NCBI RefSeq assembly: GCF_963855985.1
Contig: NC_087107.1
Coordinates: 3,410,001 to 3,474,000 of the forward strand
Reading direction: 5' to 3'
Length of the DNA: 64,000 bases
Source of the DNA: Ostrinia nubilalis
Taxonomy: Eukaryota > Arthropoda > Insecta > Lepidoptera > Crambidae
Positions 1 to 12,900 of this stretch are shown piece after piece. Within the stretch, counting starts at the first letter, position 1, and each line of letters begins with the position of its first letter. Under the pieces are notes generated by a model. That model saw only the letters and a program-made list of their open reading frames with translations. It did not search any database and was not told the origin of the DNA. A program made the position numbers and the translations under genes.

Positions 1-2525
1 ATATAATTTACACGTTGCTATCAGGACTAAAGTCAATCTAAGTCTAGGTCGCCGGGTGTAAATCCCCGGCAGCATGTCACACATGTCAGGCGCACGGGCG
101 ACATAATTAAACGACGCTCACACCCTCTATGATGTTGCCACTATTTACTTACATGCAACGTATGGTAACACATCAAGGTAGAGTGGCACCTTAATGAATT
201 TGAAATTGGTGCGATTTTGCAACAACAATATAAGACAGCTTTGCCGTGGCACTTTTTGATGGAATCGAAAATAGAATCCGTTCACGGAGCGATGTAATTC
301 CATACAAAAGCTGCTTGAACTAAGGCCTTTTGACCGTCTTTCGACATTGCAACTATCACGTTTTGCCACTTGTCTGAGAGAGCTGATGATCTTTGCAGGA
401 CACACTCTAGTCTCTACTCGAGAGATTTCGGTTCGATTTCCGTGTAGGGCATAAAAAGTAGTATAGGGCATAATGTAGACTTGAATGAAGCGGTTTACAA
501 GTAAATAATAGCCATTCGTGCTTCGGAAGGCACGGTAAGCTGAGTCATGAAAATAATATTGGCACCGGTAAAGATTCCTAGAAACAGACTCCATCATAGG
601 TACCGTGACGTAAGTTTTTACAACCTGCACAGGTTAGAAGAAAATCTTCGTAGAATTAATCACCAAAAGATATGCAAATGGACATTTTTGCATTGCACCT
701 TTGCACCATCTTTGAACAAGCGATACAGCTCTTTGTATAACATCTAAACAAAGTAATGAGACAAAATTCTTACGTCAATGACTAGGTACTTGATAAACTA
801 CTTAGTTTCATACTAGTTAGTAGAACTAAAAATATGGAGCATACTTTAATCTATCAATTTCTGGTACTATCACTATTACTTTTAATATCAGAAGCGATTA
901 TAAATGTATAATGCAAACTAATGACAATAGTTTACAAGTCGACCATAACTATGACGAATTAGCGATAGCTTTAAAAACATCGCATCAGTGAACCCATTAT
1001 GCAAACGAGATCGTCCGTTCAGAGCCAATCGCAAAAACGATCTATCAATGAAACGCTTTTCGTAAAAAGCGACGTCACTGCACTATCTAAACGCATCTCC
1101 ATTCACTCCAAATTACATTTAAATTGCCGTTCAAAAATAATGCTCCCAGATTTTGCATTCACAAAGCTCTATTTTATCAAAACATTAAAATTAAATTATA
1201 GCGCCATCCATCAAAATAATTTAATATGCTCAAGTGGCGTCCTCTGCGACGAGGGTGCGTATCAATAGTCATCTACATGCGTTTAATGCCGTCCATCTTA
1301 TCTCGTTAGCTGCGCACGCTCAGGGTAATTTAATTTGGACCGTATAAACATTCTCGTAATCACAGAAATGAGTTTTAATTGTGTGTTGGCAGTTTTTAAT
1401 TTAATAACGGTGATGGGATTGGGGATGCAGGAAAATGTGACAATCACAGAGTTAGGATAGGAGGTTATAAAAATGAGCCAATTCTTCTTATTTATCAAAG
1501 CGGCTCTAGGTACTTAGATCCGATGACGACATATCAAATTAAACGCTAGCATCAATTCAGTTAGTAGTAAGAGTCATTTTTCAACGAATTAGCTTAATCT
1601 GATAACCTGCCGACCGACTGCATATTTTTTTCAAAGGCTTTTAGATCTCAATTAGGCATTACGACTTATAGATCACAAAGCATACAGCAGTACATACTTA
1701 TTATTGTCTATGTTACTCAAACTTGAAATGGCAAAAATGTCAGACCCATGGGAACGTCACAACTCCCAACTATGCGAACTAATTCGGCGCAGCTTTACAA
1801 CGGCCATAAAAGGAATGATAACGATACATTCAGATTTGCATTTTAAGTACGCGCGAAGGAATTATGATATGCTATAACCGGGCCTGTTGTTATGACGGCT
1901 GTATATCAACAGTATAATAGCTGTAAAGTTTTAAAGCCCTGCCTTCGGTGACGAACAGACAGACTATCTAGATCAGTGGTTCTCAACTTGTATTACAAAG
2001 GTTCTAGTCTAAATTTTACGCATATTTGGATACACTTGTTACTTACATCTTCCTGCTGAATTTTACTATTCTTTCATGTTATTTTGTACTCGTATTAAGT
2101 TCTGAGAGTCAATCCAATTCTTCTCTGATCTTGATTTCAAACTTTATGAAATAAATACTTGATTCATTTTCACTTTTCGTTTCTTCCTTTGTTGTTGGTT
2201 AGGTTGTGTTGTGGTGTGCTAAAAAGTTTCCTTGTGCGTTGTTTCATATATCTCTTCTAATAATCTTGATGTAAATAGTTTGGGAATCGCTGATTTATAT
2301 GATGCTGGTATTTATTTCAATAGTCGACTGAAATGTGGTAATTGATCAACCTAATGATATTCACTGGTTTATGGCTAAAATATTAGCTTTGTTAATAAGA
2401 AGGAAATTAGCAGACATATCTTAATCAAGTCAAGATTACGCAGAATAAATTTAAATTACTTATCCTATCATTTATGTTGATGAAACAGACTTCACATTTT
2501 AAGATGTGAATTTTTTATTCACACA
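1..2525. other. AT-rich intronic DNA, no gene seen
   Basis: I see no credible gene, RNA or complete transposon here. By position it is the HGTX intron that follows the homeobox exon in transcription. I looked on the minus strand for the missing WFQNRR-coding exon and did not find it. The short frames at 145-630 and 999-1268 show no family motif, no splice context and no low-AT bias. Confidence 0.5.
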
Positions 2526-2763
2526 GGGCACATAGTACGCAGAACTGACGGCCGATGGGGCAGAAAGGTTCTGGAATGGAGGCCGCGTACCGGAAAACGC
2601 AGCGTGGGACGTCCACCTACAAGGTGGACCGACGACATCGTAAAGGTAGCAGGGAAGCGCTGGACGCAGGCCGCTACCAATCGATCAACATGGAAAGCAT
2701 TGGGGGAGGCCTATGTTCAGCAGTGGACGTCCTGTGGCTGAAATGATGATGATGATGATGATT
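2526..2763 (+). mobile_element. RTE-type LINE 3' end, truncated
   Basis: Translation in shifting frames gives the conserved end of RTE-clade endonuclease/reverse transcriptase proteins: GHI, then DGRWGRKVLEWRPR-like, a WTDD-like stretch, and finally SIGGGLCSAVDVLWLK. The DNA ends in the hallmark TGGCTGAAATGATGATG. The (ATG)n tail at 2743-2763 is the microsatellite tail typical of this clade. Frameshifts show it is dead. At least seven further copies of this 3' end lie in the window. Confidence 0.8.
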
Positions 2764-5700
2764 TTTTATTCACATTAAAACAAAGCGTGATAAACTGCTC
2801 CACTTTATCACGATTTCCCAAAATATTTTTATTGAATAAATAGTCGTCCAATTAATTTCATTATGCATTCCCATTGCACCGGTGCAAGTCACATGTGTAA
2901 ACACCGCACCCTCCCTTTAGCCATCCTGAGGGATTAATTTTATTGAATGCCAAATGAGCTATGTCAGGGGAATCATCTCGACCTACAAAGTAATATTGTA
3001 CATCTACAGCGCTCTTAATTTCACCCCATAAAGTAGACTATCGTTTGACAGAAACGCTAATAACTTTGCAAGGTAACCTCCCGCCACATTGGCTTTTGAG
3101 CCCAATTTGTGAATGGAAGCACTCATTTGTTCGGCCAGTTAGTTGGCTATAAAGGATTATAGACCCATTTGTAATGGGCTGTGCAATTGTATGTGATGCT
3201 AATCTAAATCTAGGCAATAAAGTTAGTCTAATGCTGAATGTTGCCATACAATTTAACACGTGTAATTGCTTGTTGCACTATTGACATAAACAAAACTAGA
3301 ATCAGTTTACTTTAATTGTAAAGTAGTACAGAGAATAGGAATGATAGTATTTTGAGCACTACATAGATATCTGAAATGGTTATACTCTCATTTCCATCTA
3401 ATATTACAAAACTCAAATCACTTAATTTTGAGAAAACTACATCAAATAATGCAGATCGGATTGTAAAACGCTCCCAAATGTAGTTTTTGTGTTATGCTCC
3501 AGTTTGCTGTAAACATAAACCTATTATTTTTACGACGTATACTTAGATGATGTTATGATCATGTCTTCATTCACATGAAAAATGTAATCAAACATCGTAA
3601 AGTGTTTTTATGCCTGTCACATCTCAGAGCGCAGTGAGTCGGAAGATCAAATATTAGAGTTTCGCAACTGTTCGCCCTGATGTATCGCGCATTAATCACA
3701 TATTCGCTTGATTTGGCTCCAACTTTCGGGACTGATACAATTTTATTGAGAGCACTATGCGCTTTTATTTCGTGGGGTATGTTAATGATTAAGTCTGAAA
3801 ACCTTAATTTAGCTACTGTTATTTCATATTTGATTTACTTTACCTAAACCATTTTTCAATCTTCTTTATGATTTAAGCTTTGAAGTTTTTTATGATCATG
3901 TAAATATTTTCTCTACGAGTATGTGAATTATTATGTCTGAAAAGCGTTACATAGCTCCTGTTACTTTATATTTGATTTTCTTTAACTAAACCTTTCTTCT
4001 ATCTTCCTCATCATTTAGCCTTTGAAGATCTTTAAGATCATGTTTATATTTGTTGTTTTTTTTTCTTCTATTTTTCTTTTATACGATGATACTGAAATCG
4101 ACGTGTTAAATGGCTCCAAAAAATTCTGTCATCTCTAATACTCTTCAAGTTACGCTATTCGTTTCAATTCTGTACCAAATTGAACAGTTGCCTGTTAATG
4201 GTACATATCACTTACTGTAATGCGATTTGGGCAAACGAGTCTTGATCTACGATGAGGGTGACTCTGGGGTGTTTCGCGTCTGATTAGTGACGCGTCATTA
4301 CCTCCAAGTAATAATTACTGTTTCTTTTTAAGCAAAATCTTTCGTACAAATGATCGATTTTTCTTAAAGTTTAAAAGGAAACGAGTGTCGAGTGGTTGAA
4401 ATTAGTCAAAGTGTCAAATCAGACTTATTGTCAATGATGTTTGAGTTGTATGCTAGATTTCAGGTTAGATCACAGTCTTGTACAGTTATGATAGACTGAT
4501 TTAGTGATTTGTGTGAACTTCAACATCCTTTGATGGTATTACTTGGTTTTGATTAACTTTGATTTCGTTTATCCGTCATTTGGGACATTTTATTTTATAT
4601 TTTAATTCCGATAAAAATAGTAACACTAAAACACCTAAATTAATGTCCATGATTGCGGTTAGGTACAAGTGATTATTCACGCCATACTTAGAATTGGGAT
4701 TCTAATCCAAAACCATCAGACCACTGATAAAAACACACCAATTTCTTATTTCATTCATAAGACTGATTAAATCCAGTCAAAAATTGAGTCAAATCATTCA
4801 ATAAAGTGTTGATATCACCAATGTCAGATTTAAACGATCCGCCGGAACAGTTAAAACAAAATTGGCTGCACAACTGTACAGAAAATTCAATAATCTTTTG
4901 CTATGGCGAAACACCCAGCAGCCCGTGACCACAGAGGGCTCGCCCTCCGGCAGTTAGCGAGGGGCGAGGACCACACCCCAATTAGTTTAGAATAAAACCT
5001 TTGCCTTTTTACGCCTATTTTGCGTAGGGGTTTAATTGAAAGTGTCGTTTATCGTTTGAGTGAGTATCAAATTATTTTAAAGATATTTTTATCGTGTCAC
5101 GAATTTATGTCAATATTTTAGGAAATAAGGCCTACATTGTTTATACATGGGTATATAATAAAATACTTGTCGTTTTTGTTCTCAGATTACACTTGTACAA
5201 GCCTCTAGCCTATTTTCTTTGACCTCGTCGAGGAAGGTTAACACACTTTTTGACGATAACATTTGAAAAGACAACATTTGGCATTTTGTTTTTCTGAAAG
5301 AAATAATTGTGTTGGCAACATCAAATAAAAATGTGTATTTTTTACTCTAGAAACTAAGACTTTTTTCTTGTCTATGTGTGCAACGAACGTGTAATGTGCT
5401 ATTACTTGAAAGTCGTCAATAAAATTGTGAAATTCATCAGCGCCTATAATTTTATGATAAAGAAGCCCTGCTCTTTAAAAATTTAAAAACTCGTAGGCTA
5501 TTGCCTATTAGTTATGTAGGAAGGTACTCCAATAAAATGAAAGCCAAAGTATCATCAATTTCAATGCGTTAAAAATATAACAGTAGCACATACCTCCGTC
5601 ACCAAATGAGTCAGCCTCGTAATAAACAAAGCGCAGTCGATACGTTCACATGTGGCTAGCTTTTAATCCTGGGGTTAACTTTGGACACCAATTCGATATA

Positions 5701-6289
5701 CTCGACTATACCTATCCCTTTTGCTCACCCAGACAAGTCAATATGAGTGAGAGAGAAGGGTAGAGCAATACAGAAATGGTTTCACAGAGTAGACCCCTAA
5801 TAGAGCGAATCGTTTGATTGCGCCGACTGACTAAGTGATTGACTTTTCAATCTGTATAATCCGATTACGACATTAAAGCTGCATGTCCACTAGATGCGCG
5901 ATGAAATGGGGTATTTTTTTACCCACATTCACTTCTGTGTACCGTCCTTGCAGGCTCTATCTTCATAATGTGAGGGGTTTGATTAAGAGAGGATTTTTTA
6001 TAAGCTTGGACGATTTTCAACAGCTGAAAAGGTACAAACTGATAGTGGAGGACTGGCTGGAATGAGTTTTCCTTATGATCGGCGCAATGGCACATTAACA
6101 TAAAGTTCATTGGAAGATACCTACTCGTAGATAGATAGACAATCTTCTGTAAATACTATACAAAACTGTCAATCACAGCATACACAAAAAGAACCGCACA
6201 ATTCAGGCGAAAAACTCAAGTTTAAACAAGAATATGATGTCCTTATGCAAAGTCGAAATTGAATTAAATAGCATTATGTTCGTGAAGTT
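2764..6289. other. AT-rich intronic DNA, nothing recognised
   Basis: About 3.5 kb without a recognisable gene or bounded transposon. There are long T-rich tracts near 4050-4080. A GC-richer island at 4905-4980 contains short repeats of CCTCGC type but has no coding signal. Small frames at 3038-3259 and 5883-6110 look like chance. Confidence 0.45.
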
Positions 6290-6450
6290 ATATAATCATC
6301 GGGTCATTTAGTCTCCACCATTTTCTCCAATTTACTAAAGGCAAATGGAGGGTTTGGCCTACACTCCCCACCAGGTTACCGTCTAGCCAGTTGACCTGGT
6401 TTTCGCATAGTTCTTGCTCCCTTAGTCGCCTTGCCTCCTACCACATCCTC
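6290..6450 (-). mobile_element. LINE 3' end (CR1/Jockey-like), truncated
   Basis: Read on the minus strand this matches the common lepidopteran LINE 3' untranslated end. It contains a CGCCTCTCTTCACGAGGATG-type block, then CTGGCTAGACGGTAACC, GGGGAGTGTAGGCC and CCTCCATTTGCC, and finishes with ATGACCCGATGATTAT. A second, shorter member of the family is at 19437-19540. It sits about 85 bp beyond the 5' splice site of the HGTX homeobox exon, so it is intronic. The LINE class is from memory. Confidence 0.6.
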
Positions 6451-6534
6451 GTGAAGAGAGGCGATGGTATTATTCTACTTTGCTGGAAACACACAGCTAA
6501 CATTTATACAGTAAATAGTAACAAAAATCCTCAC

Positions 6535-6734
6535 CTTAACTTGTGACTCTGTCATGCCAAGCGCGTACGCAAGCTTGGCTCTTTCAGGCCCCGCCAAGTA
6601 TTTGGTCTGTTCGAAGGTCTTCTCCAGCGCGAAGATCTGCTGCCCGCTGAAGGTGGGCCTCGTGTGTTTCTTCTTGCCGTCCTTGTCTACCCCACCGGAC
6701 TGTGCTGCGCACGCGCTTAGCGCTCCGTTGCTCA
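6535..6734 (-). CDS. HGTX: HGTX/Nkx6 exon 2 (homeodomain residues 1-46)
   Basis: This exon encodes the NKX6-class sequence around [34 protein letters not shown] and LGMTESQVK. That is homeodomain helices 1 and 2 and the start of helix 3. The protein is a DNA-binding transcription factor of neural and gut patterning in known animals. The acceptor is TTTCAG just above 6734. The donor GTGAGG begins at 6534, immediately after the AAG codon of homeodomain residue 46, which is the classic 46/47 intron site. The exon starts with TG, completing a codon whose first base A ends exon 1. The next exon should begin with VWFQNRR but lies outside the window. Homeodomain positions R5, L16 and F20 are intact. 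It is 200 bp long, with no frameshift. Confidence 0.96.
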
Positions 6735-6763
6735 CTGAAATAGAAGGATGATTTTAGAAAACT

Positions 6764-6819
6764 CCTGCTAGTAGTAGAAACTGGCTGACAATAGTCTGCC
6801 AGTTTCTACTACTAGCAGG
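6764..6819. repeat. Perfect 22-bp inverted repeat (hairpin) next to HGTX exon 2
   Basis: The arms at 6764-6785 and 6798-6819 are exact reverse complements of 22 bases, with a 12-base loop (TGACAATAGTCT). In the HGTX transcript the hairpin lies 30 to 85 bases upstream of the exon 2 acceptor, where a branch point is expected. It may be a tiny MITE, an RNA hairpin or a splicing element. The sequence alone does not decide. Confidence 0.85.
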
Positions 6820-6920
6820 GACGATTTCCTAGACTTTCCTAGACTAGAAAGGACGGTTCCCGCAGAAGTACATCTGCTTGTTCTGGCTATTGGACAACTT
6901 GTAAATTATCTACCTACATA

Positions 6921-7557
6921 AAAGGACAATGACCAAAAGTGGTCCAAATGTCCACCACTAATGAGACCTATATTGGCTTATAGTCCATTAAATAGAGATT
7001 AACTTTCAGTATGGGACGAAAAAAAAAAGCTGTCAGTAAAAAGTTATGACTGTTTGAAAAATTGTAGTAGTTTACGCGCTAATCTCAGGAACTTCTGGTC
7101 CGATTTGAAAAATTCTTTTTGTTATGGGTAGCCCATTTATCAAGGATGGTTTTAAGATAAATAACATCATCCTACAACCAATAGGGGCGGAGCAGTAAAG
7201 ACAAATGTTGTAAAAATGGGAAATATTATTCAAACTATTTTTACGCGTACAAAGTCGTAGGCACAGCTAGTATAATATGTAATAAAATTCATCTATAACC
7301 CCGCGCCACATGCGACATGGCATAACATGCGTAGATTAGTCCAAAATATGCAATGGATAGAATGATATCAAGAACATTTTTCGGATGAAAAGGTAAAAAA
7401 CAGACTTTTCATTCAGTCATAACTTTTTACTGACAGCATATTTTTGATTGCGGTTTGGTTATAATGAATCAGTATTTAGTAGACTATTTTACTGCATAGG
7501 TCTCGTTCGTGGTGGACATTTGGACCACACTCCATACATTTTTGGTCATTGTCCTTT
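6921..7557. mobile_element. Non-autonomous DNA transposon with long terminal inverted repeats
   Basis: The left end, AAAGGACAATGACC followed by GGTCCAAATGTCCACCAC and GAGACCTAT, returns inverted at the right end, finishing GGTCATTGTCCTTT. The inverted similarity continues inward: a block reading GTCAGTAAAAAGTTATGACT near 7034 has its inverse near 7414-7436. The terminal repeats are therefore well over 100 bp, imperfect, and contain small indels. There is no coding sequence. I could not fix a target-site duplication, so the superfamily is undetermined. Confidence 0.75.
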
Positions 7558-8386
7558 GTTAATTTCTCATGTAAGTGACTGTAATGTTTTTAATGAGAAA
7601 TAAATGTTCTTTAAACCTAAACCTAACTGTCACATTTATCTCAACTGCAGTATGTGCCTGGAGTTGCAGCTATGGGAACAAGAGGTGGAAATATTCCCGT
7701 TTTATAGGTATACCTACTGAGTTTTGTAATATAATGATGTTTTGAAATCATGAGAATTGTAGTTTTCATATTTAATGCTCTCAAACATAATCTCAACATA
7801 TTAAAAAAAATCCTACAAGGTATTTTAGAAGGCCTCTTAAATGAATTCCAATTGCCTTTTATGACGTACATTTTTCCTCTTCTACGTTCAGTATGTCAAT
7901 AAAAAAAACAGTAACAATAAACAATCACACATAGACTTCTATGTACTCTATCTACATATATCTAGAAATCTTTACATCTTGATCAACCAACAACAAAGCT
8001 ACACTACATCTTTCCACTGCCATTTCCCAGCCCACGGACATAGTTATTTACCTATCGCAATACATACTCGTACTCTCGGTACGGCAGCGAGAATCAAACG
8101 CCCCCCGCTATCATTACTCTCGTTTCATTTTTTCGCCACCCCCTCCCGAGGGCGCCACCGTCGCTCACCGGCTTCATCAAAACATTTAAACGAATGAAAA
8201 ATACGGCAAAATAAAGCAATAGAATGCGATGGCTCCGAGTCCTGGTTTGTAAAATGTTGTTTTTATTCCGAATACGCTTTTGTCTGGGGATTTTTGTTGT
8301 CTCTTTGTTCGTTGGAATTGATATTGTGGTTATTTTTGCGGCGTAATTTTGTTACGTTTTGTTTGATTACTGTTTATACGTAACTT
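7558..8386. other. Intronic DNA, nothing recognised
   Basis: There is no gene. A short C-rich stretch at 8096-8175 differs in composition from the surroundings but encodes nothing recognisable. Confidence 0.4.
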
Positions 8387-8506
8387 AGGCTGAATTTCAC
8401 CACCTAACTTTAACCGTAATTAAAACGATAACCGGTGTTTTTTGTATGGAGTTTGACAGATTTTTGACCTTTGTTAAAGTCAAAATAAGATGGTACAACC
8501 CAGCCT
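8387..8506. mobile_element. MITE of the GGCTG-GCACC family, copy A
   Basis: About 120 bp with ends AGGCTGAATTTCACCACC and GGTACAACCCAGCCT, and a core of ACCGGTGTTTTTTGTATGGA and TTTGACAG. Copies B (18439-18553), C (30122-30244) and D (32393-32515) share both ends and core. B and D are flanked by TTA and C by TAA on both sides. That fits the 3-bp target preference of PIF/Harbinger MITEs. In this copy the right flank has mutated. Confidence 0.75.
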
Positions 8507-9547
8507 TTGTCTAGATAGAGTTACGAATGGATTCCTATATTTTCTTTACATTATTGCCAAACTACATTAATATCTCCATTCATATTGATTCTAGGGTGTC
8601 CCAAAAAAATCAAAGTCTTTTTTTTTCAACGCATACCCTCTAATTATGTTTGAATCGTGTCAAAACAATAATATATAAAATTTTGTATACCTAGAACCAC
8701 GGCAACCCGTGCCGACTTGCATCGATAATATCAGTACTTTTTACTTGGCCGCGCGGGAGGTAAAGTGTCGAAGTGCCTATTATTACATGTTTGTTTTATT
8801 CGTAAATGCATTATTTTCATTCAGCCAACATGTCAGTGCAATTACACAGTTCTAAAAAAAGGAATATTTTAATAGGGTGGGCTATAAAACATCAAATTAC
8901 CGGTTCAAAGTTCCCTCTAATGGAGCAGTTTTGGTAGTTCTGTTTGAAGGCATGAAATGAATTTGCATTACACATTTATTAGAAAAAGGCACGTATACTG
9001 ACGAGAGCTTTCTCTGACAGATAAAAAAAAATAAGATTCGGCGTCTAGGTGCCATCAAGCGCGATGGATGGCGAGAGAAATTAATTCATTAAAAATTTTG
9101 TTACTAACCTCTCAATTTAAAATTCCTAACAAGGGTAAATTAGCTTTTTTAGACGTCTGCTTGTTTATGCTATATCGCACCTTTAAAGTTAAACCGTTAC
9201 TAAACGAAATTTTCGCAAAAATGAGTTATCAACGCCATCTTACTAAAGGACACGTAAACTACAAGATAAAATAGACCACTTCTTCAAAATTGCCTTCTAA
9301 CGCCATCTAGCGTTAAAGCATAACGTTACTAAGCCAAACTTTGAACGGCTGGCTAAATACAATAATGGGTCTATGCAAGTAAGAACGTGTTTGTTGCGGA
9401 GTGATGACGAAAGTTTAAATTCATAGTGTGATTATTTGGATAGTAACGGCCGTTCGTCACAAAAAAGGTAAGTTGTTTAGTTTTTTTAATGAGTAAAGTG
9501 TGACTATAAGTTTAAACACAGTTTTCGTTTAAAAAAAATACACAATT

Positions 9548-9552
9548 CATTA
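9548..9552. repeat. Copia target-site duplication, left copy (CATTA)
   Basis: CATTA directly precedes the 5' LTR and is repeated at 14316-14320 directly after the 3' LTR. Five base pairs is the usual copia value. Confidence 0.9.
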
Positions 9553-9757
9553 TGTTGAATGCCAAGCCAATGCAATCACTACAGTTTAAAAAAAAAAAAA
9601 AGAGGTGTATCCTGGTTTAATAGTCTATGGTAGATTTTAAGACTTCCGGTCTCTGTGACGTTTTCTGTACTCGGGTTGGATATTATAAAAAGTGTGTCGA
9701 GGACATATTAAAATACATTTCGTTAGTAAATCCGTTATCTTTAATTCCATCACAACA
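9553..9757 (+). repeat. Copia 5' LTR (205 bp)
   Basis: Begins TGTTGAATGCC and ends CATCACAACA. I see no difference from the 3' LTR across all 205 bases, including the A-run at 9588-9601. A TATAAAA box at 9684-9690 is the likely promoter for the element's genomic RNA. Confidence 0.93.
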
Positions 9758-9775
9758 GGTTATGGGCCCAGGCAC
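9758..9775 (+). promoter_or_regulatory. Copia primer-binding site
   Basis: GGTTATGGGCCCAGGCAC lies directly after the LTR. It matches the primer site known from Drosophila copia, which pairs with an internal fragment of initiator tRNA-Met, not with a tRNA 3' end. Confidence 0.8.
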
Positions 9776-9913
9776 ATATCTGTGTAGTGAGAAAGTAAAA
9801 GTGATCGCAATAGTATTAGTATTTCTCGCTTCGGTAACGGGTTGCCGGCTTGCACGTGAAGTCGTGAAAGATCTTGTTAAGATCGGACAAGACAGGACGA
9901 TAACAATAACGAA

Positions 9914-12900
9914 ATGGAAGGGAATCACAATTCTATTAGATTGGAAGGATCCAACAATTGGAACGTGTGGAAGTTCCAGACACAGGTGCTATTGAGAAGC
10001 CAAGGATTGATGGACATCGTTGAGGGACGGTCGGACGCGGAGGAAGGCAGGGCTAAGTCAGATGCCAAAGACGCCAAAGCACAGTCGATAATAGTGTCCA
10101 GGATGACCGAGAAGGCGATGCTGCACATCTTAACATGCAGTACATCCGCAGCAATGTGGACCAAGCTGATGAGTGTATACGAGCAGAAATCGGAGACAAG
10201 TATACATATATTGCAACAGAGATTCTTTCAATTCAAATTTGAAAGAGGTACAGAAATGGCAGTTTTCCTTTCTAAAATACAGGAGATGCAAAACACATTG
10301 AAACAGATGGGAGAGCCAGTATCTGATAAGTTCACCATTACAAAAATCCTGATGTCGCTGCCTGACGAGTACAAACACTTCGTTTCGGCGTGGGAGTCAG
10401 CCCCTGAAGAAAAACAAACAGTAGACAATCTGGTTGCTCGGTTATTAATAGAGGAAGAAAGAATAAATGAGAAAAATGAAGAAGTTACTACATCTAATTC
10501 GTCGGCATTCCTGGTTAAATCTAAGAAGAACGTGAAGTGTTACAAGTGTAACAAACTTGGACATTACAAAAGTGAATGTAGGGTGAACAATAACAGTGAA
10601 GGGAACTCAAATAATAACAATAACAAGTGTTTCTATTGTGGTAAAATGGGACATAAAAAAGCGCAGTGTTGGTTTAGGAAAAACAGTGACAATAAGAAAA
10701 GTAATGCGTTTGTAGTGTCAGCTTCAGGACATTATCAGAAATCAGAATGGCTAGTGGACTCCGGAGCCAGTGAACACATGTGCTGTGACCGCGCTTTGTT
10801 TACATCTCTGACAAGCGCTACTCAAAAATCAGTGATACTAGGAAATGGTGACTCAATTAGTGTGTTAGGATGTGGACTAGTGACTGTACAAGTTCATAAC
10901 GGGAAAGAATGGATTGATACCACCATGGACAATGTGTTATACGTTCCGGACCTTAAAACCAATCTCTTTGCGGTAAATTGTGCGTCTGACAAAGGTTATG
11001 TCATGGTGACAGATGACAGATCGTGTAGGTTCATCAAAAACAACAATGTTTGTGCGATTGCTAAACGACATGGGAACTCATATTACATGGTTTTTCGCTA
11101 CAAAAACCAAGTGGCTAGTGTTGCAAAAGCAGTGGACAATAATCTCTATCAGTGGCACGAAAGGTTAGCGCACCAAAACTTCGAACATGTGAAAAAGTTA
11201 CTTACGAAAAACGACATCAATGTGAACACAACTTCGTTGCCCAAGTGCGAAGGTTGTCTTCAAGGGAAGATACATAGATTATCGTTCCATAACAGCGAGA
11301 GTGTCAGCACTAGAACCTGTGAACTGATCCATGCGGATACATGTGGCCCCATGGAGGAAACATCTGTTGGAGGGTCAAGATACTTTGTGGTCTTGAAGGA
11401 CGACTTCTCAAGTTATAGACACGTATACTTTGTCAAGAATAAGCACGAGATTAAGAACTGCATAGCTGATTTCATAAATAAAGCTGAGAACACAACTGGT
11501 AATAAAGTGAAAACTTTTAGAAGTGACAACGGGCTTGAGTTTGTTAATAAAGAAGTCAAGAAATTGTTTTCAAAGCATGGAATAACTCACCAAACAAGCA
11601 CACCTTATTGTCCAGAACAAAATGGCAAGGCTGAGCGGGAAAACAGAACACTGGTGGAGGCAGCACGAACCATGCTCTATGCCAAGAACATGCCGAAGAA
11701 ACTGTGGGCGGAGGCGGTCCATACAGCTGCATTTGTGCTCAATAGAACGGGGAAGAGCAAAAATAGTGAGAAAACCCCATACGAGCTGTGGACTGGCAAG
11801 AGTTTCGATATCCATCTATTGAAGGCTTTCGGCACACCGGCTTATGTGCACATACCAAAGGAAAGACGAAGGAAATGGGACAAGAAAGGCGAAAAGGGAT
11901 ACATGGTTGGTTATGGCGAAAACGTGAAAGGCTACAGAGTCTATTTTGCAGAGAAAAATATAGTCGAAATAAAGAGAGATGTGGTTTTCTTAGAAGAAGA
12001 AGTACAGAGTGAAAGCAGAGAGCTAGTGGTAAAGTTGGATTTGGATTGCAATGTGGAGGATGAGGAACAGGAAGATGATGGAGCATGTGAACCTCGAAGT
12101 GATGTTGAAATAAGTACAGGAGAAGACACAGAGATTGAGAATGAAACTGAAGTGAGTGAATATGAGCCATGTATTGATGAAGGTGATAGTTCAATGGAGT
12201 TGGTGGATGAAAGAGAGGTACGTCGTGATAGGAGCAGGCGGATCAGAAAGCAGAACAAATTTTACTGCTGCCATAATGTCTACAGCGAAGAAAATGAGCC
12301 AACAACCTATGAGCAGGCTATGAAAAGGAGTGATTCCAGCAAATGGAGTGAGGCTGTAAGTAAAGAGCTGCAGACATTGAAAGACAACAACACGTGGACA
12401 GTCTGTGAGTATCCTGTGGACAAAGACATTGTGAGTAGCAAATGGGTTTTTAAAATTAAACAAATTAGCGATGGTAAACATCAGTATAAAGCACGTCTGG
12501 TAGCTCGGGGCTTTGAACAGTCAGATATTTTAGATATTAATGAGCTCTATGCTCCAGTAGCAAAGTTGACAACTTTTCGTTTGTTCATGGTAATTGCAAC
12601 TAAACTTATGTTACCTGTTTATCAGATGGATGTAACTGGGGCTTTCCTTTATGGGGAACTAGATGAAGAGGTTTATCTCAGACTACCAGAGGGGGCTTAT
12701 ACTGATAATAATAATATTGTAAAACTAAATAAGTCATTGTACGGTTTAAAAAAATCTCCCAAATACTGGAATGATAAATTTAACTCAATTATGCAAAAAG
12801 AAGGTTTTAAGAGATCCATAAGTGATTCATGCTTGTATTCAAAATGTCAGAATGGTAATAAAATGTATGTTTTGCTGTATGTTGACGATTTGCTCATGTT

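Noticed and set aside
1..6534. HGTX third exon with the WFQNRR block
   Set aside because: I looked for a minus-strand reading of the recognition helix and saw none; it should lie outside the window.
6475..6534. Continuation of the homeobox reading frame past QVK
   Set aside because: The following residues diverge at once from the invariant WFQNRR, and a GTGAGG donor stands at the break, so this is intron.
9068..9274. Protein family shared with 16331-16546 (YRTFKxKPLLNEI)
   Set aside because: The two frames match because the DNA is an inverted subterminal repeat; neither shows a longer conserved domain.
9627..9995. 122-codon plus-strand frame over the copia LTR
   Set aside because: It runs across the LTR, primer site and the start of gag-pol in another frame and shows no family features.
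11739..12258. Minus-strand frames inside gag-pol
   Set aside because: They are mirror frames of the intact copia gene.
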